Assembly (NCBI GenBank): GCA_024642005.1
Contig: JAHECA010000004.1
Coordinates: forward strand, 97,046-161,045
Source: Robiginitalea sp.
Lineage (GTDB): Bacteria; Bacteroidota; Bacteroidia; Flavobacteriales; Flavobacteriaceae
Length of the DNA stretch: 64,000 nucleotides
Direction: 5' to 3'
Each line of letters starts with the position of its first letter. Position 1 is the stretch's first letter. Made by a program: the position numbers and the translations under genes. Under the pieces are notes generated by a model. The model ran no database searches, was not told the origin of the DNA, and was given only the letters and a program-made list of their open reading frames with translations. This document shows positions 52,924 through 61,634 of this stretch, piece after piece.

Positions 52924-53481
52924 TTATTTCCAGCTCAGGCTCTCCATAATGCGGCGAATGTCGTTTTGAAGGTATGCGGCAGCCGGCAGAATGGAGTCAT
53001 AGTTTGGTTTGGCGTAAAAATACAGGGAGCCGGTCACGAAATGCCGGGTGCTGTCTGTGACGTAGAATTGCGACTGCGATGCCGCATCGCCGGTAACCTC
53101 ATAAAACATGCCGTACACCTGCCCGTCCGAATTCACAAATTCCTGCTCGGGAATGGCATCGGCCTTGATCACATGTTCGTAGGCCAGTTTCTGGGCATCC
53201 GACAACAATTGCTTCAGATTACCCTCCACCGGCTTGTAGGTGATGAAAATACTGCCTTTCATGGCCGGATATTGTAAAACCATACTGCATTCGTCCTTGG
53301 TTTCCAAACGGGCCAGATAGCTGTACTCAAACTGATAGGGGCACCCGTCTTCGTAGAGCCGGTAGGCCTGTGGCGGGTAGTCGAGACGCAACATGGCCCT
53401 GGGCTTGGGCAGCGGCTCTTCCCCGCAGGCCAGCATGGCAAGCCCGAGCAGCAAGAGGAGCGCGAAGGTACTATTCTTCAT
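52924..53481 (-). CDS. gldD: Gliding motility lipoprotein GldD
   Basis: The 185-residue lipoprotein (lipobox LAMLACGEE, Cys19) has the GldD core: PKPRAMLRLDYPPQAYRLY, the Cys-containing PYQFEYS and DECSMVLQYP stretches, and VYGMFYEVTGDAASQSQFYVTDSTRHFVTGSLYF. GldD is required for gliding and Type IX-dependent surface motility in Flavobacterium. It overlaps the gldE gene by 11 bases, the conserved gldE-gldD order. Confidence 0.94.
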   Translation of the reverse strand: MKNSTFALLLLLGLAMLACGEEPLPKPRAMLRLDYPPQAYRLYEDGCPYQFEYSYLARLETKDECSMVLQYPAMKGSIFITYKPVEGNLKQLLSDAQKLAYEHVIKADAIPEQEFVNSDGQVYGMFYEVTGDAASQSQFYVTDSTRHFVTGSLYFYAKPNYDSILPAAAYLQNDIRRIMESLSWK

Positions 53482-54799
53482 GCGGCAGGGTAATTTTGAT
53501 CTGTTTCAACCTTTTGTTGTCGAGGCTTTCCACCATGAATTTGAATTTCTGGAAGGTGATGGCCTCACCCCGCTTCGGAAATCCACCTGCGATTTCGAGC
53601 ACAAACCCGGCAATGGTCTCAGATTCCCCTTTGTTTTCTTCAAACACGGTTTCGTCGGTTATGCGGGCCACCCGGTAAAAATCCTTCAGGTTGGTCTTCC
53701 CCTCAAAAACGTAATTGTGGTCGTCGAGTTTGGAATACACCAGGTCTTCATCGTCGAATTCGTCGCTGATGTCGCCCACGATTTCCTCGATCACATCTTC
53801 AAGGGTCACAATGCCAGAGGTTCCACCGAATTCGTCGACCACAATGGCCAGGTGGTTCTTCTTGTTCTGGAATTCGAGCAGCAAATCGTCGAGCTTTTTG
53901 TTTTCGGGTACAAAGAAGGGCTCGCGAATCAGGCTGGTCCAGTTAAAGGACTTGCGCTCCAGGTACGGCAACAGGTCCTTTACATAGAGCACCCCAGACA
54001 CGTTGTCCATGTTGTCGGCGAAAACAGGAATGCGCGAATACCCGTTTTTCTGGATCGCTTCGAGCACCTCCGGGAACTTCATCCCCTCGTTGAGCGCAAA
54101 AAGATCGATGCGGGGGGTCATTACCTGTTTGGTATCGGTATTGCCGAAAGAGACGATGCCTTTGAGAATCTTCTGCTCTTCGCGGGTGGTGTCGCCTTCC
54201 GAGGTGAGCTCAAGGGCCTGGGAGAGGTGGTCTACACTCAGGCTCGATTTCTGTTTCCCGAGGCGCTTGTACAATTGTATGGTTGCCGCCCGCATGGGCC
54301 CCGAAATGGGCGTAAAGAGCACATCGAGCACCCGCAGCGGATAAGCCATGCGCGGGGCGAATGACTTTCGGTTGCGATTGGCATATATCTTGGGCAAAAT
54401 CTCGCCGAACAACAAAATCAGGAAGGTGGCCAGGAAAAGCTCCAGCACAAACCTCAGCGGGATAAAGCCAAAGTATACCTGGGTAATCCCGGCGAAGAGG
54501 GTGTCGCCAGCCTCGGTAAGCAGCAGCACGATGCCGATATTTATGGCGTTGTTGGAAATCAGAATGGTGGCCAGGAGCTTCTTGGGCTTCTGCAACAGAT
54601 AATAGATAATGTTCCCCGTGGCCGACCCCGAGTCGCGGAACTCGTTCAGTTCGGTTTGCGACAGCCCGAAAAAAGCCACCTCGGCCCCTGAGATCAGGGC
54701 CGAGCATGCCAGTAAAACCAGCAGCAACAGCAGTCTCAGTATCAGGAAACCGTCAATTCCGATCTGGAGGAGAATCGCACTAAAAGGGTCGGGGTCCAA
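53471..54799 (-). CDS. gldE: Gliding-associated protein GldE (CorC/HlyC-type)
   Basis: The 442-residue protein has a DUF21 membrane domain (four helices, with SALISGAEVAFFGLSQTELN), two CBS domains (MTPRIDLFALNEGMKFPEVLEAIQKNGYSRIPVF and following), and a C-terminal CorC/HlyC transporter-associated domain. It belongs to the CNNM/CorC superfamily. In Flavobacterium extra copies of gldE partly suppress gldD defects. It follows ssb by 17 bases. Confidence 0.92.
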   Translation of the reverse strand: MDPDPFSAILLQIGIDGFLILRLLLLLVLLACSALISGAEVAFFGLSQTELNEFRDSGSATGNIIYYLLQKPKKLLATILISNNAINIGIVLLLTEAGDTLFAGITQVYFGFIPLRFVLELFLATFLILLFGEILPKIYANRNRKSFAPRMAYPLRVLDVLFTPISGPMRAATIQLYKRLGKQKSSLSVDHLSQALELTSEGDTTREEQKILKGIVSFGNTDTKQVMTPRIDLFALNEGMKFPEVLEAIQKNGYSRIPVFADNMDNVSGVLYVKDLLPYLERKSFNWTSLIREPFFVPENKKLDDLLLEFQNKKNHLAIVVDEFGGTSGIVTLEDVIEEIVGDISDEFDDEDLVYSKLDDHNYVFEGKTNLKDFYRVARITDETVFEENKGESETIAGFVLEIAGGFPKRGEAITFQKFKFMVESLDNKRLKQIKITLPHEE

Positions 54800-54816
54800 A
54801 TGCGGTCAATTAGGTA

Positions 54817-55260
54817 TCAAAAGGGGAGATCGTCTTCCTCTTCGGGCGCTTCCACAACCGGGCTTTGGGGACGTGCCGGAGCAGCCTGGGAAGAGGTTGG
54901 TCCGGCAGTGGCCTGGTTTTCCCCCTTATTCCCCAAAAAGGTGAAATCGGTGGCGTGCACCTCGGTGGTATAGCGGGTACCCCCGTCTTCTCCCTGCCAC
55001 TGTCGGGTTTTCAGCCGGCCTTCTATATAGATCAGGTCGCCCTTGTTCAGGTACTTTTCGCAGATCTCGGCCGCCTTGTTGCGCACCACGATGTTGTGCC
55101 ACTCGGTATTGGTCACTTTCTCACCGGTCTGGCGGTTGGTATACGACTCGTTGGTTGCTATGGGGAACCTGCCGATGCAGTTCCCTCCATCAAAATAATG
55201 CAGTTTTACCTCATCCCCCAGATGCCCGATCAGCATCACCTTATTCAATGTTCCGCTCAT
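54817..55260 (-). CDS. ssb: Single-stranded DNA-binding protein
   Basis: This 147-residue SSB has an N-terminal OB fold (MSGTLNKVMLIGHLGDEVKL, TEWHNIVVRNKAAEICEKYLNKGDLIYIEGRL). A short Pro/Ala-rich linker leads to the acidic tip EEEDDLPF that recruits repair and replication partners. It has its own TACTTTTG -7 box (55284-55277) next to the mutY stop, so it can be transcribed independently of mutY. Confidence 0.95.
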   Translation of the reverse strand: MSGTLNKVMLIGHLGDEVKLHYFDGGNCIGRFPIATNESYTNRQTGEKVTNTEWHNIVVRNKAAEICEKYLNKGDLIYIEGRLKTRQWQGEDGGTRYTTEVHATDFTFLGNKGENQATAGPTSSQAAPARPQSPVVEAPEEEDDLPF

Positions 55261-55275
55261 AACTTTACAATAAGG

Positions 55276-56328
55276 TCAAAAGTACGAATTTTTGACGGTT
55301 TCCATGAAATTGGCAATCAATACCGGAACAGGCAGCTCCTCGGCCATCCCGAAGGGCAGCGCCCCTTCGGGCAACCGCTCCAACCGGGCGATCCAGAAGG
55401 TGGTGTGCAGGTGCTGGTGGGAGAGTTTGTGAACCACGGGTTCCCGATTAAAACGGAGGGTCGATTGCAGCTTTATCCCATTGGTACCCATGGCCATATT
55501 GAGCTGGTGTGCCAGGTCAGAAACCCCGGGCTCGGCCTCCGATTCGAGGAGGGGAAACTCGTATAGACCCTGCCAGATACCCTTGGCGTTGCGCTGCACC
55601 ATAAAGGTGTTCAGTTCTTGGTCTACCGGGACGATATAATGGAAATAGCGCTTGCGAACCTTGGTCTTGCCTGCCTTTACGGGTAGGGATGTTACCTTGT
55701 CGGCTGCCAGGGCCCAGCAGCTGTCGGCCAGCGGGCAGCCCGAACACTCCGGAGAGCGGGGGACGCATTGTACGGCCCCGAATTCCATTACCGCCTGGTT
55801 GTACTCCCCGATGCGGCCGGGGTGCATTACTTCCCGGGCAAGCCCGTCAAAATAACGCCGGCCTGCCGGGGTGTCGATCGGCACATCTGCCCCAAAGTAT
55901 CTGGACAGCAGCCGGTAGACATTCCCGTCTACCACTGGAGTGGGCAGGCCATAGCAGATCGAGCCTATGGCCGCCGCCGTATACGGCCCGACCCCTTTCA
56001 GGGTTAGCAGGCCTGCGTAGGTTTGCGGAAATTGCCCCCCGTATTGATCACAGACCATGCGGGCAGTGGCCTGCATATTGCGGGCCCTGGAGTAGTACCC
56101 CAGCCCCTGCCAGAGCTTCAGCACTTCTTCTTCCGGGGCCGCAGCAAGGTCTGCAACCCCGGGGAATCGCTCCACAAAACGCCTGTAATAGGGGAGCCCC
56201 TGGGCAACCCGGGTTTGCTGCAACATGATTTCAGAAAGCCAAATCCTATACGGATCGCGCGTATGGCGCCAGGGCAGGTCGCGCTTGTGAGTGCCGTACC
56301 AGTGCAAAATGGTATCTGAAAAATTCAT
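55276..56328 (-). CDS. mutY: A/G-specific adenine glycosylase
   Basis: The 350-residue MutY excises adenine mispaired with 8-oxoguanine. The HhH-GPD core is clear (LPWRHTRDPYRIWLSEIMLQQTRV, LKGVGPYTAAAIGSICYG with catalytic Asp in TPVVDGNVYRLL). The 4Fe-4S ligands follow the C-x6-C-x2-C-x5-C spacing (CVPRSPECSGCPLADSC). The C-terminal half is the NUDIX-like 8-oxoG-recognition domain. The 24 extra codons to 56400 were rejected. Confidence 0.95.
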   Translation of the reverse strand: MNFSDTILHWYGTHKRDLPWRHTRDPYRIWLSEIMLQQTRVAQGLPYYRRFVERFPGVADLAAAPEEEVLKLWQGLGYYSRARNMQATARMVCDQYGGQFPQTYAGLLTLKGVGPYTAAAIGSICYGLPTPVVDGNVYRLLSRYFGADVPIDTPAGRRYFDGLAREVMHPGRIGEYNQAVMEFGAVQCVPRSPECSGCPLADSCWALAADKVTSLPVKAGKTKVRKRYFHYIVPVDQELNTFMVQRNAKGIWQGLYEFPLLESEAEPGVSDLAHQLNMAMGTNGIKLQSTLRFNREPVVHKLSHQHLHTTFWIARLERLPEGALPFGMAEELPVPVLIANFMETVKNSYF

Positions 56329-56409
56329 GGTTCTACGGTGGGGCTGCAAATCTAAGGCTTTTAAGCACTTAAAATTAAAACCCTCATGCTTTGGATTCAA
56401 TAATATTTA

Positions 56410-56417
56410 TATATTTG
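56410..56417 (+). promoter_or_regulatory. -7 box of the HU gene
   Basis: TATATTTG lies 29 bases before the ATG at 56446, in a very AT-rich divergent interval shared with mutY. Confidence 0.6.
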
Positions 56418-56445
56418 CATCCCTGAAACATACAGACAAACTAAA

Positions 56446-56736
56446 ATGACGAAAGCGGATATCGTATCGAAAATCTCAGAGAAACTGGGAATGGAAAAAG
56501 GAGACGTTCAAGCAACTGTAGAGAGCTTTATGGAAGAAGTGAAGGCGTCTCTGGAGAATGGTGACAACGTTTATTTGAGAGGCTTTGGTAGCTTTATTAT
56601 CAAAACCCGGGCCGAGAAAACCGGTCGCAATATTTCCAAAAACACCACCATTAAGATACCTGCTCACAACATCCCGGCCTTTAAACCGGCCAAAGTATTC
56701 GTAGAAGGCGTTAAGAGCAACGTACAGGTAAAATAA
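56446..56736 (+). CDS. HU-family DNA-binding protein
   Basis: The 96-residue histone-like protein starts MTKADIVSKISEKLG, with the DNA-arm motif RGFGSFIIKTRAEKTGRNISKNTTIKIPAHNIPAFKPAK. It should bend and compact DNA as a dimer. It begins a unit with the 29-residue basic peptide and RNase E/G gene, an order conserved in flavobacteria. Confidence 0.95.
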   Translation: MTKADIVSKISEKLGMEKGDVQATVESFMEEVKASLENGDNVYLRGFGSFIIKTRAEKTGRNISKNTTIKIPAHNIPAFKPAKVFVEGVKSNVQVK

Positions 56737-56755
56737 TAACCGATAATACTGAGCT

Positions 56756-56845
56756 ATGCCAAGCGGTAAAAAACGTAAAAGACATAAGGTTGCTACCCAC
56801 AAGCGGAAAAAACGCAGGAGAGCCAACCGCCACAAGAAAAAGTAG
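56756..56845 (+). CDS. Highly basic 29-residue peptide
   Basis: ATG at 56756 opens a 30-codon frame ending TAG at 56843. The product, starting MPSGKKRKRHKVATHKRKK and ending RANRHKKK, is almost entirely Lys/Arg/His with hardly a hydrophobic residue. From memory, near-identical peptides sit between HU and RNase E/G in many flavobacteria. The composition suggests a ribosomal or RNA-binding peptide. The stop codon lies inside the 5' arm of a downstream hairpin. Confidence 0.8.
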   Translation: MPSGKKRKRHKVATHKRKKRRRANRHKKK

Positions 56846-56863
56846 TTTCCAAAACTACTTTTT
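56837..56863 (+). terminator. Terminator-like hairpin after the basic peptide gene
   Basis: AAAAAGTAGTTT pairs perfectly with AAACTACTTTTT (12 base pairs, 3-base loop) and is followed by CCTTTT. It includes the stop codon of the 29-residue peptide and could separate HU expression from RNase E/G. Confidence 0.75.
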
Positions 56864-56918
56864 CCTTTTAATACGTTCTTTGACATAGAAATTCTAACAA
56901 GGATTTCGACGGGTTTAC

Positions 56919-56970
56919 AATACAACCTGTATTATATATTGTTTAATCTGCCTATACCCCTATGGGGTAT
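56919..56970 (+). promoter_or_regulatory. Hairpins upstream of the RNase E/G gene
   Basis: AATACA/TGTATT (56919-56933) and ATACCCC/GGGGTAT (56954-56970) occupy an otherwise AT-rich leader. The second hairpin's loop contains the ATG at 56962, so either that ATG is masked or the real start is downstream at GTG 56989. Confidence 0.45.
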
Positions 56971-58554
56971 GGCGCTAATTTGAATCAGGTGAATAGAGAA
57001 TTAATTGTAAGATCTAATCCTGATTCCGTCGATTTTGCCTTACTCAAGGATGGAAAACTCATAGAGCTTCACCGCGACCAGGAAGAACACAAATTCAATG
57101 TGGGCGATATCCTGATTGCCAAAATTCGAAAGCCGGTGACAGGGCTCAATGCCGCCTTTGTGGATGTCGGGTACGAGAAGGATGCCTTCTTGCACTACCA
57201 CGACCTCGGGCCGCAATTAAAAAGCCTCCTGAAATTCATCAATGGGATTCGCTCCGGAAGACAACGCGAGTACTCCCTGAAAAATTTTCCATTCGAAAAA
57301 GATATCGACAAAAACGGTAGCATCAAAGATGCTATCAAGCCAAACCAGGCGATGCTGGTGCAGATCGTCAAGGAACCCATTTCAACCAAGGGTCCCCGCA
57401 TCAGTTCGGAATTATCCATCGCCGGGCGTTACCTGATCTTGGTGCCGTTTTCTGACCGGGTTTCCGTGTCTCAGAAAATCGAAAGCAAGGAAGAGAAGGA
57501 TCGGCTTAAGAGATTGGTCCAGAGCATCAGACCCAAAGGATTTGGGGTGATTATCCGGACAGTAGCAGAAGGCAAAAAAACAGCGGAATTAGACAAGGAT
57601 CTTGAAAATCTGATGTCCAAATGGATATCGATGTGCAAGAAATTGTACAAGGCACCCACCCCGTCCAAGGTGCTTGTGGAACTGAACCGGGCGTCATCCA
57701 TTCTGAGGGATGTCTTTAACGACACCTTCACCGGGATCCATGTAGACGACGAAACGCTTTACAATCAGATCAAAGATTACGTGCACGAAATCGCTCCTGA
57801 AAAGGAAGCCATAGTTAAGCTGTACAACTCGAACGTGCCGATCTATGAAAAATTTGGCATCGAACGTCAGATCAAAACTTCTTTCGGACGCACGGCGTCA
57901 ATGAGCAAAGGAGCTTATCTGATTATCGAACACACAGAAGCCCTGCACGTTATTGACGTAAACAGCGGCAATCGTTCCACAAAGGCCCGAAACCAGGAAG
58001 AAACTGCCCTCGAGGTAAATATGCTCGCCGCATCGGAAATTGCCCGGCAACTCCGGCTGCGCGATATGGGAGGGATTATTGTGATCGACTTTATCGACAT
58101 GATTAGGCCCGATAACCGCAAGAAGCTGTTCAACCATCTCCGCAACGAGATGGCCGACGACCGTGCCAAGCACAAAATCTTGCCGCCCAGCAAATTCGGA
58201 CTGGTACAGATAACCCGGCAGCGTGTTCGCCCGGAGGTGAACATCAAGACCTCTGAAGTGGATCCGGGTGGAACCGGGGGAGAAGTTCAGGCGCCCATTG
58301 TCCTGATCGAAAAGATCGGCGACCAGCTTGAACGGATACTCAAAGGAGAGCACAAGGATAAGACCCTTATCCTGAATGCCCACCCCTTTATAGCAGCCTA
58401 CCTCACCAAAGGGTTTCCTTCGATGCGCTCCAAATGGTTTCTGGAGTTCAAAAAATGGATCAAAATCCAGCCGAGGGACGCCTATACGTATCTGGAATAC
58501 CGCTTTACAGATAAAGACGGGAATATCCTGGAACAAGACGAACAGCCGCTTTAA
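56962..58554 (+). CDS. rng: Ribonuclease E/G family endoribonuclease
   Basis: The 530-residue enzyme has an N-terminal S1 domain (KVGDILIAKIRKPVTGLNAAFVDVGYEKDAFLHYHDL region) and the RNase G catalytic core (EHTEALHVIDVNSGNR with catalytic Asp, GGIIVIDFIDM). It processes rRNA and decays mRNA. Family proteins usually begin at the equivalent of VNRELIVRS, which here is a GTG at 56989 (521 residues). The ATG at 56962 lies in a hairpin, so GTG is the more likely start; the longer limit is reported. Confidence 0.94.
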   Translation: MGYGANLNQVNRELIVRSNPDSVDFALLKDGKLIELHRDQEEHKFNVGDILIAKIRKPVTGLNAAFVDVGYEKDAFLHYHDLGPQLKSLLKFINGIRSGRQREYSLKNFPFEKDIDKNGSIKDAIKPNQAMLVQIVKEPISTKGPRISSELSIAGRYLILVPFSDRVSVSQKIESKEEKDRLKRLVQSIRPKGFGVIIRTVAEGKKTAELDKDLENLMSKWISMCKKLYKAPTPSKVLVELNRASSILRDVFNDTFTGIHVDDETLYNQIKDYVHEIAPEKEAIVKLYNSNVPIYEKFGIERQIKTSFGRTASMSKGAYLIIEHTEALHVIDVNSGNRSTKARNQEETALEVNMLAASEIARQLRLRDMGGIIVIDFIDMIRPDNRKKLFNHLRNEMADDRAKHKILPPSKFGLVQITRQRVRPEVNIKTSEVDPGGTGGEVQAPIVLIEKIGDQLERILKGEHKDKTLILNAHPFIAAYLTKGFPSMRSKWFLEFKKWIKIQPRDAYTYLEYRFTDKDGNILEQDEQPL

Positions 58555-58566
58555 CGAGCGGCTGTT
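58541..58566 (+). terminator. Intrinsic terminator of the RNase E/G gene
   Basis: AACAGCCGCT pairs with AGCGGCTGTT (10 base pairs, 6-base loop) and is followed by seven Ts. The TAA stop codon sits in the loop. Confidence 0.85.
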
Positions 58567-58643
58567 TTTTTTTGCGCCCTTCAGGGCTCCTCAGCAGTGG
58601 TCAATAATTCCTATTTTTAGGGTGCTGAAAAAATGTTGCCAGG

Positions 58644-61061
58644 ATGAAAAACCCACCCCTTTCCTATAGTACTGCCGCCCTGCTTTTGTTTTTTGGGTGC
58701 ACAGATCCGGTGTCGGAACAGGCAGGATCCCTGGATGCCCTGCTTCAGCAAAGCCCTTCCCTGGAGGGGAAGGCCGAATACCTGCAGAGCGCCTATGTCA
58801 CCGCCGGAGACCGCGCCTACCTGGTAGGCCATCAGGATGGTTCTTTTCCGGAGCTCGGCTGGCATATCCCAGGTGAAATGGGCGGCCTCTGGAGCCACCC
58901 TGTCAAACTCCTCGACGGGTTTGACCTCAACATCAAAATCGGGGAGAAGGCTTTATCCGCCGAAGGCACGCGCCGTTTTGTGAACTACCCCATGGCAAAC
59001 GCCCTCATCTGGGAGGCAGCTGCCCAGCCCTTGCGCCTGACCCGGTGGCAATTCGTGCCTGACGGGCAGCCCGGGTTGGTGGTGGAAATTACCTTTGAAA
59101 ACACCGGCAGGGAACCCCTGTCTCTGGAAGTGGAGGCAACCGGACACGCCGACCTTCGGCCTACCTGGCTGGGGGAAGAAACCGGTATGCACGATACCCG
59201 CGATGTTGCTTCCTATAACGATGCTTTTGGCGGCTGGTTGGTCAGAGACAGCGCCAATCCCTGGTTTCTGGCCTTCGGTTCTGACCGGGAACCGCTTGGC
59301 CATACAGTAAGACCCGACAACCCCTATGCCGGACTGGGCATATCGGCCATGCTTTCGTACCGCCTTGACCTTTCGCCAGGCGCAAGGCAAAGCCTTCGTT
59401 TGGTCTTTGCCGGTTCGACCAGGTCGCAACAGGAATCCCGGCAGATTGTTGCCGCCCTGCTGGAAAATGCCCCCCGCCTGCTGGCCGAAAAACGCGACCG
59501 CTATGCCGCATTGGCCGCCCGGAGCAAGTTATCGGTGCCCGACAAGGCTCTGGAGACCACCTTTGAATGGCTCAAATACAATGCCGACTGGATGGTGCGC
59601 ACGGTGCCCGGGCTGGGTACCGGCATCTCGGCTGGCATCCCCGACTACCCCTGGTGGTTCGGGGCCGACAGCGAATACGCCCTGCAGGGGTATATGGCGG
59701 TGGGCCAAACAACCCCTGTCTTTAAGACCATCGGCCTGCTCGACAGCGTGTCGGAAGCGGTGAATGGCAACGGCCGCATTATTCATGAAATGTCTACCAA
59801 CGGCAAAGTGTTCAACCCTGGCAATATTAACGAGACCCCCCAATTTGCCAGCCTCATCTGGCAGGTATACCGATGGAGTGGAGACCGGGACTTTCTGGAG
59901 CGAACCTTCCCAACCGTACAAAAAGGCCTGGAGTGGCTCATGCGCGAAAACGACGCAAACCGGAACGGCTACCCAGACGGTTTCGGCATGATGGAAATCC
60001 ACGGCCTCGACAGCGAGATGATCGATGTGGCAGCCTATACCCAGGCTGCCTTTGCAGATGCTTCTTCCATGGCACTTGAATTGGGCCTTCCCGCTGTCGC
60101 TGAGGCTTACTCCAGTCATGCCGCAGAGCTGAAAGAGCGGATAAACCGCGATTTCTGGTCGGAATCATTTGGGTCTTTCGCCGATTTTCTGGGCACCGAC
60201 GCCCAGGCCCTGGCGCTGATCGAAGATGCTATCGTACGGGCCGACACCCTCGACAAACCGTGGGCGGTATCCGAACTGGAACAAACCCGGCAGGCCTTGC
60301 GCTCCCGGCCTTCTTCAGGAGTTCGGCCTTTTGTGCTGCACCACAACTGGGTAGTGAATACCCCCATGGAAAAAGGAATTGCGACGCCAGACCGGGCCCT
60401 GCAAGGCCTCGATACGGCACGGGAATTCACAAACCCGTTCGGGTTATTCGTAACCGGCATTGACCGCGACGCCTCGGCAGGGCAAGACGCCGGCTCCTTT
60501 AAGGGGAGCAAAGTGTTCTCGTATACCGGGGCCGTAATGACCCTCCCCACCGGCGTGCTGGCCGTGGCAGAAAACAACTACGGCAGGCCCGACCGGGCCC
60601 TGGACTACCTGTTGCGGATGTGTCGGAGTTTTAGCTATGCACTGCCCGGCAGCATGTACGAAGTGTCTCCCGACTACGGTATGATCGCCCAGGCTTGGAA
60701 TCTCTACAGTTTCGCCATCCCCATTGTGGAGCAATTCTTCGGCATCGACCCCCTGGCATCGCAGCATCGGATCACAATTGCCCCGCTTATGCCGTCCGGC
60801 TGGGATCGGGCGACCCTGGAAAATGTTGCAGTGGGCACCAATACGGTATCTGTCGAATTCCACCGGCTAAACGACGGTCGCGTGCATCTGAAGGCAACAC
60901 TGGCCGACCCCGCCTGGATACTGGAATTCCCTTCAGGCCGGGCCGCACCAGGCACTCTGGAAATCCTGGCAGGCGAGGCGGGCTCAGGCCCAGCCGGAGA
61001 AGCCCGCGTAACGGCAACAGCAGGCGTGCTGGAACTCAACTACCGGGAGGCAGGCCAATGA
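58644..61061 (+). CDS. Lipoprotein six-hairpin glycoside hydrolase, debranching-enzyme-like
   Basis: The 805-residue protein has a lipoprotein signal (LLLFFGCTD, Cys about 19), an N-terminal beta-rich domain to about residue 300, and a C-terminal (alpha/alpha)6-barrel. Barrel motifs are IPDYPWWFGADSEYALQGYM, IIHEMSTNGKVFNPGNINETPQF, ENDANRNGYPDGFGMMEIHGLDSE and a late ALPGSMYEVSPDYG. The pattern resembles glycogen-debranching/GH63-like enzymes that act on alpha-glucans. Glu and Asp residues in these motifs are candidate catalytic acids. No susC/D partner adjoins. It overlaps recX by four bases. Confidence 0.8.
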   Translation: MKNPPLSYSTAALLLFFGCTDPVSEQAGSLDALLQQSPSLEGKAEYLQSAYVTAGDRAYLVGHQDGSFPELGWHIPGEMGGLWSHPVKLLDGFDLNIKIGEKALSAEGTRRFVNYPMANALIWEAAAQPLRLTRWQFVPDGQPGLVVEITFENTGREPLSLEVEATGHADLRPTWLGEETGMHDTRDVASYNDAFGGWLVRDSANPWFLAFGSDREPLGHTVRPDNPYAGLGISAMLSYRLDLSPGARQSLRLVFAGSTRSQQESRQIVAALLENAPRLLAEKRDRYAALAARSKLSVPDKALETTFEWLKYNADWMVRTVPGLGTGISAGIPDYPWWFGADSEYALQGYMAVGQTTPVFKTIGLLDSVSEAVNGNGRIIHEMSTNGKVFNPGNINETPQFASLIWQVYRWSGDRDFLERTFPTVQKGLEWLMRENDANRNGYPDGFGMMEIHGLDSEMIDVAAYTQAAFADASSMALELGLPAVAEAYSSHAAELKERINRDFWSESFGSFADFLGTDAQALALIEDAIVRADTLDKPWAVSELEQTRQALRSRPSSGVRPFVLHHNWVVNTPMEKGIATPDRALQGLDTAREFTNPFGLFVTGIDRDASAGQDAGSFKGSKVFSYTGAVMTLPTGVLAVAENNYGRPDRALDYLLRMCRSFSYALPGSMYEVSPDYGMIAQAWNLYSFAIPIVEQFFGIDPLASQHRITIAPLMPSGWDRATLENVAVGTNTVSVEFHRLNDGRVHLKATLADPAWILEFPSGRAAPGTLEILAGEAGSGPAGEARVTATAGVLELNYREAGQ

Positions 61062-61546
61062 ACCGCTTCGGACATACCTCCTACACGGTGGAGGAAGCCA
61101 CCAGACGCCTGGAACACTATTGTGCCTATCAGGAACGCTGTCACCAGGAATGCCTCCAAAAGCTCCGGGAAATGCGCATGATCCCCGAGGCCACCGACCA
61201 AATCATGGTGCACCTGATTCAAGGTGGATTCCTGAATGAGGAGCGGTTTGTCGGGGCCTTTGTCCGCAGCAAGTTCCGGCAAAAAGGATGGGGCAGGCTT
61301 CGGATCAGGCGGGAGCTGCAACACCGGGATATTTCTGAGGCGCTGATCCGACGCGGCCTCAGGGAAATTGAAGGGCCTCAATACGCACTGGCCGTCGATA
61401 CCCTGGCCCGCAAACGATGGGAACAGCTAGGCGGAGAGGAAAACCCGGAGCGCAGAAAGCAAAAACTCTTCCAATACCTCCAGTACAGGGGCTGGGAAAC
61501 GGAACTCATCTACGACAAGGTCCGGGAACTCAGCCAGGCAACATAA
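61058..61546 (+). CDS. recX: RecX family regulatory protein
   Basis: The 162-residue protein has the three tandem three-helix repeats of RecX: YTVEEATRRLEHYCAYQERCHQECLQKLREM, GFLNEERFVGAFVRSKFRQKGWGRLRIRREL and RRKQKLFQYLQYRGWETELIYDKV. RecX modulates RecA filaments. The ATG overlaps the glycosidase stop by four bases (ATGA); the longer frame inside that gene is spurious. recA itself is not in the window. Confidence 0.92.
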   Translation: MNRFGHTSYTVEEATRRLEHYCAYQERCHQECLQKLREMRMIPEATDQIMVHLIQGGFLNEERFVGAFVRSKFRQKGWGRLRIRRELQHRDISEALIRRGLREIEGPQYALAVDTLARKRWEQLGGEENPERRKQKLFQYLQYRGWETELIYDKVRELSQAT

Positions 61547-61634
61547 AGATATACGGCCTTTAACCTATGGAGTCCTTCGCTCTGGCTGACTTGACTATTA
61601 TGTCAAATTTTGTACCTTTCCCTCCTAAATCCGC

